From an uncultured Saprospiraceae bacterium (lineage in GTDB: Bacteria; Bacteroidota; Bacteroidia; Chitinophagales; Saprospiraceae): DNA of 39,609 nucleotides. Location of the stretch: positions 1-39,609 of the forward strand of contig CALIZI010000451.1 in the NCBI GenBank assembly GCA_938028705.1. The letters run 5' to 3'. Position 1 is the stretch's first letter; every line of letters begins with the position of its first letter. Under the pieces are notes generated by a model. It did not search any database. It saw only the letters and a list, made by a program, of their open reading frames with translations, and was not told where the DNA came from. Positions 23,966 to 31,506 of this stretch are shown here, piece after piece. Made by a program: the position numbers and the translations under genes.

Positions 23966-24493
23966 ATGGATTTGCAAAAAGGACTACAAAAAATCGTGGG
24001 TGTATTTGAGACAGAGGAGATAGATTATATGATAGTCGGTGGTTTTGCGATGAGTTATTACAACAAATTTCGTTTTACGGCTGATATGGATATTGTCGTG
24101 CAGATGTACCCGCGTCATGTAGATAATCTTCTACAGCATTTCCCGGACTGGTTGCCTTTTACGGAGAGTTTTAAAGAAAATGCGGGGCGGGGAATTGTGT
24201 TTAATTTGACGGATTTTGATACGGGATTGCGCTATGATTTTATGGTCTATCAAGACAGCGATTATAACTGGAGGGCATTTGAACGGCGGCGAAAAGTGGA
24301 TTTTTCTGGTACGGAATGTTTCATCGCTGCACCTGAAGATTTACTGATTGCCAAATTGAAATGGTACGGCATGTCAAAAAGTACCAAGCAACTGGATGAC
24401 GTGAAATTCCTCTTGGAAAATATCGAACTCAACAAACAATATCTTGAAAGCTGGTCTAAACAACTCAACATCAACCGATATGGACTTTTCTAA
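23966..24493 (+). CDS. Nucleotidyltransferase-fold protein (AbiEii/DUF6036-like), putative toxin
   Basis: A 175-residue protein of the polymerase-beta nucleotidyltransferase superfamily. The signature is VGGFAMSYYNKFRFTADMDIVV: Gly-Gly at 25-26, then Asp40 and Asp42 of the metal-binding DxD; a third acidic residue is probably in LRYDFMVYQD. Then come the small-domain motif PEDLLIAKLKWY and helical C-terminus. Such proteins often act as toxins of two-gene modules by adding nucleotides to tRNA. It overlaps the next gene by 14 bp, so the two are surely translated together. Assignment to AbiEii-like or DUF6036-like is from memory of the motif and not a search. Confidence 0.8.
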   Translation: MDLQKGLQKIVGVFETEEIDYMIVGGFAMSYYNKFRFTADMDIVVQMYPRHVDNLLQHFPDWLPFTESFKENAGRGIVFNLTDFDTGLRYDFMVYQDSDYNWRAFERRRKVDFSGTECFIAAPEDLLIAKLKWYGMSKSTKQLDDVKFLLENIELNKQYLESWSKQLNINRYGLF

Positions 24494-24926
24494 AGAAAAT
24501 CTCGCTGCCAAACAAGCCGCCGACCGCCAATACGCCAAATGGTACAGCCAACTCTCTGACGAGCGCAAAGCGGAAATGCTACTCAGTGGCTACGAGTTTG
24601 CGACAGGGAAAATTCGCTACGATGTGCACAAAGAAAATCCCTTTGCCACTGACTCGGATGTGCGTATGCGCTTCATCGAACTCACACAAAGCGATTATCC
24701 CGAATCAACCATGAATTTTATCCGCGAAAAAATGCACGAACGCTCCGAAGCCGATTGGCAACAGCGTTTTAAAAACATGAAAAAAACATTAGATTGGTCG
24801 TATAGTGATATAGCGCAATATATGGGTGCATCAGGCGGTGCTTCGGTAAAAGCATCAGTGAATCGGCAGTTGCCGGCTTTTGCAAAGTTGGCGGTTTGTG
24901 TGTTTGAGGCAATGCAGGAGAAGTGA
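24480..24926 (+). CDS. Helix-turn-helix partner of the nucleotidyltransferase, putative antitoxin
   Basis: I start at 24480 (MDFSKENLAAKQAADRQYAKWY), which overlaps the previous gene by 14 bp in another frame; the in-frame ATG at 24444 would lengthen the overlap for no gain. The 148-residue product is helical. Its C-terminus (about 100-148, LDWSYSDIAQYMGASGGASVKASVNRQLPAFAKLAVCVFEA) resembles a degenerate XRE-like helix-turn-helix. The overlap with a nucleotidyltransferase-like gene implies an antitoxin or regulatory subunit. I do not recognise the family by name and it has no HEPN motif. Confidence 0.7.
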   Translation: MDFSKENLAAKQAADRQYAKWYSQLSDERKAEMLLSGYEFATGKIRYDVHKENPFATDSDVRMRFIELTQSDYPESTMNFIREKMHERSEADWQQRFKNMKKTLDWSYSDIAQYMGASGGASVKASVNRQLPAFAKLAVCVFEAMQEK

Positions 24927-25048
24927 CAAGTTCTAAGCACTCAAACCTCATACAGCCTTCTCTACAGAATCTTAGAGCGCACCATTCAGCATACATTTCT
25001 TGGCAAGGACTTGTTTTGGAAGATGTGTTTGATGAGGTTATCAGTAAG

Positions 25049-25516
25049 TCATGCAGCTTGTTTTTCTCTTTTCAAAGAAACGGTATTTTTCAGGCGATTA
25101 ATTTCATTTTGGCTAAGTCCTAAATTTCTGAATTGCAGTGCATTAACACGGTCATTTCTGATGTTTTTCCCGATGTATCGGCGTACTTCATCTTCGACAT
25201 TCAAACCCTCAAAATTATCTGCCGTCACATTAGTAAAAAAGCCATAAAAGGCAAGTAATGAGTCTATCCCAAGCGATTTGGAATGAGACATCATATCCAT
25301 ACATTGCTTTAATTCCTCAACAGACAGAGAGAGAAACATATCATTGAATTTCAACAGAAAATTGTGACTCGCTGTACCGCCGTAATATTCCAATATCCAT
25401 GAGCATAATCTTATAAACTCCTCTCTATCAATACTTTGCTCAATATGCTCGACAGGCGTCGCAGGTTGTGTGCGTATCTGTTGCATGATTTGTTCTGCGT
25501 GATTTTTAATATCCAT
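25049..25516 (-). CDS. Hypothetical helical protein, second gene of an unknown pair
   Basis: A 155-residue soluble, mostly helical protein I do not recognise. It has no signal peptide, membrane helix or catalytic motif that I can see. The pattern EEFIRLCSWILEYYGGTASHNFLLKFNDMFLSLSVEELKQCMDMMSHS suggests a small all-alpha domain of the kind found in immunity or adaptor proteins, but this is a guess. It follows the gene at 25523 with a 6-bp gap and should be cotranscribed with it. The stretch 24927-25048 downstream, shared with the convergent HTH gene, holds no clear terminator. Confidence 0.65.
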   Translation of the reverse strand: MDIKNHAEQIMQQIRTQPATPVEHIEQSIDREEFIRLCSWILEYYGGTASHNFLLKFNDMFLSLSVEELKQCMDMMSHSKSLGIDSLLAFYGFFTNVTADNFEGLNVEDEVRRYIGKNIRNDRVNALQFRNLGLSQNEINRLKNTVSLKREKQAA

Positions 25517-25522
25517 AATTGC

Positions 25523-25921
25523 TCATTTAAATGGAATGAAAGTAACGAAAATATCGTCAGTCAGTTGGTTTTGTTCAAAGAATTTTTGGGCGTTGATAAG
25601 ATCAATCTTGTCCGGTTGGTAATGCCCCGACCAATTATCAAGATGAATAATTTTGCCGTTTTCGATGCCCATAGTTCCAGCGTTCAGTACTTGCTCGGCT
25701 CGTTCACTCAAATAATAATGTCCTTCTCCCAACCTCAATTCTCCATTCAATAATATAACGTATTCACATCGCATATTCAAGGCTTGATTGTCAGATAAAA
25801 TAACATTATCAATAATTTCAAATGCTATCGGAAATCCACCTTGAAAACCGCCTTTTTTATGCTCCACCACTGTCAAAGGTTGGTTGAAAATCTCCAAGCT
25901 AATAAAATAACTGCCCGACAC
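25523..25921 (-). CDS. Hypothetical protein with SGHYxPD motif, possible toxin/effector fragment
   Basis: A 132-residue protein. Its second half, IENGKIIHLDNWSGHYQPDKIDLINAQKFFEQNQL, resembles a segment in many polymorphic-toxin proteins in which a beta strand (GKI..I.N.SGHY.P) precedes a helix; I recall this from the family but cannot check it. The first half is beta-rich (YFISLEIFNQPLTVVEHKKGGFQGGFPIAFEI). There is no signal peptide. With the helical gene 6 bp downstream it could be a remnant of, or a small, effector-immunity pair. No other part of a large toxin is nearby; the 244 bp upstream (25922-26165) are AT-rich without a gene. Confidence 0.6.
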   Translation of the reverse strand: MSGSYFISLEIFNQPLTVVEHKKGGFQGGFPIAFEIIDNVILSDNQALNMRCEYVILLNGELRLGEGHYYLSERAEQVLNAGTMGIENGKIIHLDNWSGHYQPDKIDLINAQKFFEQNQLTDDIFVTFIPFK

Positions 25922-26165
25922 GCCTTCTAGGTTTTGGATTCATTTGAGTCGATTTCTCTTTTGTGCTGTATTTACAAAATTAAGGTTTTTTGAGGAGAAT
26001 TGTACATATCAGCACGAACATATAAAACGCAATTCATTCACCAAAATAAATATTTAAATTTATCTCAAATAAGAAGTTAATATAAGTAATTAAATCTCAA
26101 AAAACAACATCCCACACCTCAAAATCGTTTATATTAGCGTACTCATTAACATAAACAAAAACAGT

Positions 26166-28163
26166 ATGCGTCTGACGATAAAACTACTTGTAATACTACC
26201 TTTTTTATTTCTTTTTGCTTGTAAATATTCGGAGAAAATCCGCGATGGGCAGACCGCCTTCGAGCGCAAACAATACGCCGAAGCTGTTAGGTTATTTGGA
26301 AAAGAATTTGCGAGAACGAAAGGTAGCGACAAGGCAAAAACCGCTTTTTTTATCGGCAGGTCTTACTTGCAAATTAATGAAAGTGAAAAAGCGGCGGAGT
26401 GGTTCAAAAAGGCTTGGGATTTGAATTTAGGCGCACCTGCCATGTACCAATATGCCCACACGATGAAGCAATTGGAACGCTACAAAGAAGCAGCGGAAGC
26501 CTTCAAAGCCTATGGCAGAGAAGCTGGAGAAATGCGTCGGGTACAAACTGAAATCAAGGCTTGTGAGCAAGCGGCTCAGTGGCTCGCGGAAGCCTCCGAC
26601 AATGAATTTCAACTCGAAAAACAAAACTTCAATAGCCCCGTTTCCGACTATTCACCCGCCTTTTACGAAGACGAGCAAATCATCTTTACATCAGATAGAA
26701 ACGCTGCCGAAGGAGAGGATATTTACAAGTGGACAGGCAAGGATTTTTCGGATTTATTTATCATTAATAAAGAAGGTAATACACAGGCTTTCAGTGAATT
26801 AAATAGCGAATACAACGAAGGCACAATTACCTTCAACAGCACTTATACGACTGCATATTTTACCCGTTGTGGCAGCGATAATAAAGAAGGAACGGATTAT
26901 TGTAAAATTGTTTTTAGTAAAAAAAATAAAGAGGGTAAATGGGCAAAACCGAAGGTCTGCGGCTTTGTGACCGATGAGGCAAATTACGCACATCCTTACC
27001 TCGCGGATGATGACAAAACGCTGTATTTTTCTTCTGATGTCAATGGTTTTGGTGGGGCGGATATTTTCAAAGTTGTGCGTACAGATGACGGTTGGTCGCG
27101 CCCGAATAATTTGGGTGATGCGGTCAATACACCAAAGGATGAGAAGTTTCCTTTCCGGTATAAGGACACGCTATATTTTGCTTCCGACGGACACGCAGGT
27201 ATGGGCGGATTGGATATTTTTAAGGTGGTAAAAGTAAAAAGCACTTGGCGCAATACCGAAAATCTCCGTGCGCCGATCAATTCGGGGGAAGATGATTTTG
27301 GATTGATTTTAAGAGAAAAAACAGACGGCACAGACCGCCAAATGGAAGGCTACCTTACCTCGACTCGCAAAGGCGGCGAAGGCAAAGACGATATTTATTA
27401 TTTTACTAAAAAATATATTGCACCGCCACCGCCTCCACCGATTGATACGATTATTCCGCCACCTATCGACACCATTATACCGCCGCCCGAAGTGATGTAT
27501 AATTTTAATTTGGAAGGTACAGTACTCGTCAAACAATACGCGAATGATGACCCGAACAGCATGGTCATTGATTCACTGCCCGCCAAAAATGCGCGAGTCA
27601 ATATTTCTTTTTTAAATAAAAATGAAACGGTCACAACGGATGATTTTGGTAAATTTAAATTAGAACTCGACGAGGAAAGCGACTACTTTTTCTTAGCCTC
27701 AAAAGAGGGTTATCTCAATAATTCGGCGCGACTATCGACCAAAGGAGAAAAGGACGAAACCGAAACCGATAAGAAATTTGACGTGACGATTGTATTGGAT
27801 AAAATTTTCAAAGACAAAGAAATTACGCTTGAAAATATCTACTACGATTACGATAAATGGAACATCAGACCCGATGCCGAACCTTCACTGAATTTGTTGG
27901 TCAAAGTGCTGAATGAAAACCCCACGATTCGCATACAACTCTCCTCGCATACCGATTGCCGCGGCAAGGACGACTACAACAGAAACCTCAGTGCAAAACG
28001 CGCACAATCTGCCGTTAATTATCTGATTTCCAATGGAATAGAACCTTCGCGCTTATACGCACAAGGCTACGGCGAAGAACGCCCTGCCATAGATTGTGAC
28101 TGTGATAATTGCACTGAAGATGAGCATCAAGCCAATCGGCGGACAACGTTTAAGATAGAGTAG
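26166..28163 (+). CDS. TPR / beta-propeller / OmpA lipoprotein of PorE type
   Basis: A 665-residue outer-membrane-associated lipoprotein. The signal peptide ends in the lipobox FLFAC with Cys19. TPR-like helices cover about 25-140, PD40/WD40-like propeller blades follow at about 157-415 (repeated ..TLYFSSDVNGFGGADIF.. and ..TLYFASDGHAGMGGLDIF..), then a Pro-rich linker (419-442, PPPPPIDTIIPPP), a carboxypeptidase-regulatory-like beta domain (about 445-545) and an OmpA peptidoglycan-binding domain (552-665, SSHTDCRG, NRNLSAKRAQ). This is the architecture of PorE, which anchors the T9SS to peptidoglycan. Many Bacteroidota have paralogues with the same layout, so assignment to PorE itself is tentative. 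Confidence 0.88.
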   Translation: MRLTIKLLVILPFLFLFACKYSEKIRDGQTAFERKQYAEAVRLFGKEFARTKGSDKAKTAFFIGRSYLQINESEKAAEWFKKAWDLNLGAPAMYQYAHTMKQLERYKEAAEAFKAYGREAGEMRRVQTEIKACEQAAQWLAEASDNEFQLEKQNFNSPVSDYSPAFYEDEQIIFTSDRNAAEGEDIYKWTGKDFSDLFIINKEGNTQAFSELNSEYNEGTITFNSTYTTAYFTRCGSDNKEGTDYCKIVFSKKNKEGKWAKPKVCGFVTDEANYAHPYLADDDKTLYFSSDVNGFGGADIFKVVRTDDGWSRPNNLGDAVNTPKDEKFPFRYKDTLYFASDGHAGMGGLDIFKVVKVKSTWRNTENLRAPINSGEDDFGLILREKTDGTDRQMEGYLTSTRKGGEGKDDIYYFTKKYIAPPPPPPIDTIIPPPIDTIIPPPEVMYNFNLEGTVLVKQYANDDPNSMVIDSLPAKNARVNISFLNKNETVTTDDFGKFKLELDEESDYFFLASKEGYLNNSARLSTKGEKDETETDKKFDVTIVLDKIFKDKEITLENIYYDYDKWNIRPDAEPSLNLLVKVLNENPTIRIQLSSHTDCRGKDDYNRNLSAKRAQSAVNYLISNGIEPSRLYAQGYGEERPAIDCDCDNCTEDEHQANRRTTFKIE

Positions 28164-28215
28164 AGAGTGGAGAGTGTGAGAGTGAAGAGTAGAGAGTAGA
28201 GAGTAGGAGAGTAGT
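28164..28215. repeat. Purine-rich low-complexity run
   Basis: Repeats of gagagt/agtagagagt words without a clear complementary arm, directly after the stop of the PorE-like gene. Probably a half-decayed member of the simple-word hairpin class. Together with R1 copy C it fills the 28164-28479 gap, where I see no gene. Confidence 0.6.
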
Positions 28216-28236
28216 GAGAATTTTAGTATGTTAATT

Positions 28237-28408
28237 GCTATATTCGATTATCCACATATTTAGCGAGTGAGTAATGAACGGCGAAAGGAACGTGAAAACT
28301 ATACGGCACTGACCTCGTATCAATTAGAGTGAAAAACTGCAAAGGGTATCTTGCGAAAATGCCAAGAAGCAAGCGTTTTTTAAAATAAAAAAAGACCTCG
28401 TTATTCGA
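28237..28408 (-). repeat. Dispersed repeat R1, copy C
   Basis: Minus-strand copy: gaataacgaggtcttttttt, ttttaaaaaacgcttgcttc, tcgcaagataccctttgcag, tttttcactctaattgatac, gaggtcagtgccgtatag and gctaaatatgtggata can be followed in the order of the other copies, with differences in the last third. Confidence 0.85.
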
Positions 28409-28479
28409 TAAAAAAGATAGAAAAATAATATTACGAATAACGAGTATATTCCAACTCGCTATTCGCATTCAAAACTTAT

Positions 28480-30714
28480 TTAATCAACTAATAACTGCGT
28501 CACTGCGGCGGTATTGCTTGCCCATTTGAAGTCATAAACTTCATCTGCGCTGTCGGATTCAGAGATAATTTCGAGACCTTGTGCGGTGGCTTTGATTTCC
28601 AGTAAATGACCGATGTTGAGTTTGCTGTCCAATTTTTTCAGCAAGACTTCGACACCTTTCACATCCAGATTTTGTACGACCTGACCGCCAAAACTCATCT
28701 CCAACCAAACAATCTCCCGCGCCTCCACATCCAACACACCAAAGACCAAACCTTTGCTCAAAGTCTGTGTCACACGGACTTGATGTTGTACGCAGGAAGG
28801 GTCGTAAGCCACGCCTTTCTTAGAAATACGCATCGGATATTGGCTGTTCATCCAGCCTACTACGAGGTTGGGCGAGATACTACCATTCGAGTACGCATTA
28901 CAAGTAAAGCTCACATATTTCGCGCCTGCCGCTTCCAATTCAGCCACATTGAGGTCGATATATTCGGCTGTTCCTTTTTTGTGAGGAATTGACCGAATAT
29001 CGCCGCTATGTTTGCAGCCTGTCGTCACCAATTGTGAATAAGAACAACGGTCAGTCCTGTTTTCGTAAGCCACCATGCAACTCAAATCCATGTCCAAATG
29101 TTGTGCAGGCAGGTCTTTACCCCATTGCATAAACAAGCGGACGGTATCGGCTTCCACTGAAAATCGCGTTCCCATCAATGCTGTTGGCAAATCCTGAACC
29201 GACTCGCTTCGGTCTCCGATAGACACCGGAATTTTGTAGAGTTTTTCGTCAATGAAGATCGTTTGATGTTTGTTTTCGATAGCCGCAAAACGCTTCTGCA
29301 TTGCCAGCAAACAAAGGTCTTGTACCTCCGTTTTCATTTGCTCCAATTGCGCTTCTTCGTACAAATCCAACAAGGCATTTTGCTTGATTCGTTTGTTGGT
29401 TCCGCCCAAAGGTTTGACGCTGCGCTGTCCGGTTTTGTCAAAATAATTTTGAGCATACATATTCAAAGTAAATACCAATCGTGCAGGTACTTTATCAATC
29501 ACTTTGGAGAAGGCATTGGTGGTATCTTCGGCACCAAACCACAACATATTGGCAAATAATGACCGCGCAAATAAGCCCGGACGTTGCTGTAATAAAGCGA
29601 AAGTTTGCTGTGCGTCATACTTCAATCGTGAGCTATTGACACGACCTTGCCATACTTCGTATTTTTGATTATAAAAAACGTCTAACAATTCAGCAAGTCG
29701 TTCAAAACCCTGACGCTTGCTGTACTCTGCCAAACGCAATGCACGAATGAAACGCACCCACATACTGCGTTTTGCGTGCATGATTTCGCAAGATTTTTGA
29801 ATATCTAAATCTAAGTTATTCAACCAATTAGCGACCATTCGACAATCTTTTCGACTGTATTTTAATTTCAAACTGTCTTTCGTCACTGCTTTTGCTTTTT
29901 TGCTTTTGTCCAATAAATAATGGATGTGAGCATTATTTTTCGCAGCTCGCTGAACGATAGTTTTAGGTTCGATTAATTGTAAAAATCCTGTTTTTTTATA
30001 CCATAAATATCTTAAAATATCGTTAGGTGTATTGAAAAAATACTGTGCATTTTCTGCCTTATCATTTGCTATCATATAATCAATCACGACCATAGCTGTT
30101 TCCTTCATGCCAATCGTGACATCAGGCACAGGAAGTTCAGCCAACAAGATTTTAAGGCTATCAATTTGCGTAGCATCCAAAGCCGTTTTTGAAGTCAGTA
30201 AAGTCTCCAAAAATACTTGAGCATCGTCCATCGTCCACAAATCCAAGACCTTCAACTTACTGCCTTGTCCGTAGTTTTCAATTTCACCAAATTGGAAAGG
30301 CGTACCGCAAAAAGGACAACCGTTATAGCGTTCTAAGGGAAAAGTATTTGCCGGAATGACGTGTCCGCATTGCAGACGTGTACCTTGCTTGCTACCCACC
30401 AGATTGTGAAACAAAGTAATGAGGTGGTCGGTCAAAGATTCGCCCGTAGGCGTATCCCAAGCCTTCACCAAAGGAGTCCAGTTTTTGTTGATACCCGTTA
30501 CCTCTTTCAAGGTCGCATAAATTTTCAGATGCAAACTTGGCGGGTTATTATCCAGTGCATGTAAGAGCGGTTCGGAAAAGGTGAAACCTAATTTCTTGAC
30601 ATTTGCCAGCAAAGCCAAAGTCGGTTGTCTCAATTGCTGACCCTCGCGTTTTTGTGTACCGCTATCAATCAAGATAGCGTTTTGTCGAATACTGACTTTT
30701 AGTAAATTGCTCAT
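28480..30714 (-). CDS. Large protein resembling the MXAN_6230/SCO0854 RING-like family
   Basis: A 744-residue soluble protein. An N-terminal part of about 110 residues is followed by a zinc-finger/RING-like knuckle with Cys116, His118, Cys133 and Cys136 (LQCGHVIPANTF, NGCPFCGTPF), a long helical middle (about 160-460, including MWVRFIRALRLAEYSK and LLQQRPGLFARSLFANML) and a beta-rich C-terminus. The C-terminal block LDMDLSCMVAY, CKHSGDIRSIPHKKGTAEYIDLNVAELEAAGAKYVSF is what I associate with TerD-like folds and with the MXAN_6230/SCO0854 family. Function is not established. It stands alone on the minus strand; the 5' side (30715-30760) is low-complexity attaatgatt words. Confidence 0.6.
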   Translation of the reverse strand: MSNLLKVSIRQNAILIDSGTQKREGQQLRQPTLALLANVKKLGFTFSEPLLHALDNNPPSLHLKIYATLKEVTGINKNWTPLVKAWDTPTGESLTDHLITLFHNLVGSKQGTRLQCGHVIPANTFPLERYNGCPFCGTPFQFGEIENYGQGSKLKVLDLWTMDDAQVFLETLLTSKTALDATQIDSLKILLAELPVPDVTIGMKETAMVVIDYMIANDKAENAQYFFNTPNDILRYLWYKKTGFLQLIEPKTIVQRAAKNNAHIHYLLDKSKKAKAVTKDSLKLKYSRKDCRMVANWLNNLDLDIQKSCEIMHAKRSMWVRFIRALRLAEYSKRQGFERLAELLDVFYNQKYEVWQGRVNSSRLKYDAQQTFALLQQRPGLFARSLFANMLWFGAEDTTNAFSKVIDKVPARLVFTLNMYAQNYFDKTGQRSVKPLGGTNKRIKQNALLDLYEEAQLEQMKTEVQDLCLLAMQKRFAAIENKHQTIFIDEKLYKIPVSIGDRSESVQDLPTALMGTRFSVEADTVRLFMQWGKDLPAQHLDMDLSCMVAYENRTDRCSYSQLVTTGCKHSGDIRSIPHKKGTAEYIDLNVAELEAAGAKYVSFTCNAYSNGSISPNLVVGWMNSQYPMRISKKGVAYDPSCVQHQVRVTQTLSKGLVFGVLDVEAREIVWLEMSFGGQVVQNLDVKGVEVLLKKLDSKLNIGHLLEIKATAQGLEIISESDSADEVYDFKWASNTAAVTQLLVD

Positions 30715-30770
30715 TTTTAATGGTTAATGATTAACGATTAATGATTAATTGTCGATAGTTCGTTAAAATA

Positions 30771-30844
30771 TCAGGTAATGTTGTTACTGAGAATTGTTAA
30801 GAGCAATTTGCCTAGCGGCAAGAAGTAAGTAACAATTGACCTGA
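30771..30844 (-). ncRNA. Structured element E1 of the tRNA-linked hairpin family
   Basis: 74 nt. On the minus strand: closing helix TCAG/CTGA, motif GTCAA, helix strand TTGTTAC, TTACTTC, a hairpin TTGCC-GCTA-GGCAA, a second hairpin with 7-nt loop (ATTG-CTCTTAA-CAAT), helix strand GTAACAA, and ATTACC. The loop CTCTTAA equals the anticodon loop of the neighbouring tRNA-Lys. Shares 5' 21 nt and 3' 23 nt with E2. Could be a structured RNA or a hairpin mobile element. Confidence 0.6.
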
Positions 30845-30915
30845 TAATAGCTTAGTTATTTGTCAATGTTTAATTAAATATCAAACAATAAATTATTTTA
30901 AAAAATTAAATAAAT

Positions 30916-30989
30916 TCAGGTAATGTTGTTACTGAGATTATTCCCTAAATAATTGCCTGACGGCACGAAGTAAGTAACAATTGACCTGA
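30916..30989 (-). ncRNA. Structured element E2 of the tRNA-linked hairpin family
   Basis: 74 nt, same outer parts as E1. Inner hairpins differ in sequence but keep their pairing: TGCC-GTCA-GGCA and ATTAT-TTAGGGA-ATAAT, again a 5-bp stem with a 7-nt loop. Differences that preserve the stems are what one expects from a selected RNA structure, though two copies are few. Confidence 0.6.
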
Positions 30990-30999
30990 AAAAAGATGA

Positions 31000-31082
31000 A
31001 TGGTAATTGGAATACTCTTTAAATTCGAGCCCCTATTACGGGATACTCGACCAGATAAGTGAAGTAAGTTTTCCTTGACCAT
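31000..31082 (-). ncRNA. Structured element E3 of the tRNA-linked hairpin family
   Basis: 83 nt, beginning 3 nt after the CCA of the tRNA. Minus strand: ATGGTCAA, helix strand GGAAAAC, TTACTTC, a hairpin TCGAG..CCC..GGG.CTCGA, helix strand GTATTCC, AATTACCAT. The helix has GGAA/TTCC where E1 has TTGTT/AACAA: a compensatory change. Only the motifs GTCAA, TTACTTC and ATTACC are constant. Confidence 0.55.
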
Positions 31083-31085
31083 TTT

Positions 31086-31250
31086 TGGCGGACCGGGTGG
31101 GATTCGAACCCACGACCTGGGCATTAAGAGTGCGAGAAGTAAGTTAGTTTTGACACTGGCAGGATAATTCAAATATTTTGGGGATATATACAAATAAACC
31201 CACAGATAATTGACTAACTGACCTGCTCTAGCCAACTGAGCTACCGGTCC
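31086..31250 (-). tRNA. tRNA-Lys(CTT) interrupted by 88 nt in the anticodon stem
   Basis: On the minus strand the 5' part (31250-31222, 29 nt) gives acceptor GGACCGG, TA, D-stem GCTC/GAGC with loop AGTTGGCTA, A26 and GG. The 3' part (31133-31086, 48 nt) gives GCA, loop CTCTTAA, TGCCC, variable loop AGGTC, T-arm GTGGG-TTCGAAT-CCCAC, acceptor CCGGTCC, G and encoded CCA. Joining GG to GCA makes the perfect stem GGGCA/TGCCC and a 77-nt tRNA with all canonical pairs; no other junction fits. A TACCTTTG box at 31355-31348 may be the promoter. Whether the insert is spliced out or has killed the gene is open: tRNA-Lys(TTT) could cover both Lys codons. Confidence 0.85.
31134..31221 (-). other. 88-nt intervening sequence of tRNA-Lys, permuted form of the E family
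   Basis: Minus strand: begins TCAGTTAGTCAATTATCTG and ends GTCAAAACTAACTTACTTCTC. GTTAG near the 5' end pairs with CTAAC near the 3' end. The 5' end carries helix strand plus ATTATC and the 3' end GTCAA plus helix strand plus TTACTTC, so the two halves of the E-family core appear in swapped order, with the tRNA exons joined where E1-E4 have their inner hairpins. The central loop has a GGG…CCCC hairpin. It is too short for a group I or II intron, and I see no bulge-helix-bulge. Confidence 0.6.
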
Positions 31251-31259
31251 AAAAAAATT

Positions 31260-31311
31260 GGTAATCGCAAAAGTGATTTTTTACAGAAATAGAAGTAACT
31301 TTTGTTTGACC
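31260..31311 (-). ncRNA. Structured element E4 of the hairpin family, upstream of the tRNA
   Basis: 52 nt, ending 9 nt before the tRNA 5' end. Minus strand: GGTCAA, helix strand ACAAAAG, TTACTTC, a short AT-rich loop, helix strand CTTTTGCG, ATTACC. The helix CAAAAG/CTTTTG is a third independent pairing of the same position. It probably lies in the tRNA leader transcript. A weaker similarity (GTCAAACGAAAGTTC) lies at about 31329-31343. Confidence 0.5.
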
Positions 31312-31506
31312 GAATTGATTTTTTAAAAGAACTTTCGTTTGACATTACAAAGGTAAAAAGGTAGTACGCAGTCTTTTTGCGTAGTTAATTTTTTCTTTGA
31401 CATATTTTGAAAAAAAGTTTCGGAGAGAGAAACGCGAAGGGTAATTAAAAAGTTCGATTTATGAATAATTATTTTTGTATTTAATTTATTATCAGATTAT
31501 TATAAT

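Noticed and set aside
30771-30989. Hammerhead, twister, pistol or hairpin ribozyme
   Set aside because: None of the conserved cores that I know (CUGANGA/GAAA, twister AAnnGC/GCCC, hairpin loop B) is matched by GTCAA/TTACTTC/ATTACC.
31134-31221. Group I intron in tRNA-Lys
   Set aside because: 88 nt cannot hold the P3-P9 core, and no conserved P7/G-binding region is visible.
30771-31311. Integron attC sites or a CRISPR array
   Set aside because: The hairpins lack the RYYYAAC/GTTRRRY attC boxes in the right order and there is no integrase or cassette gene. Spacing and repeats are also not CRISPR-like: units are 52-83 nt, structured, and without uniform spacers.
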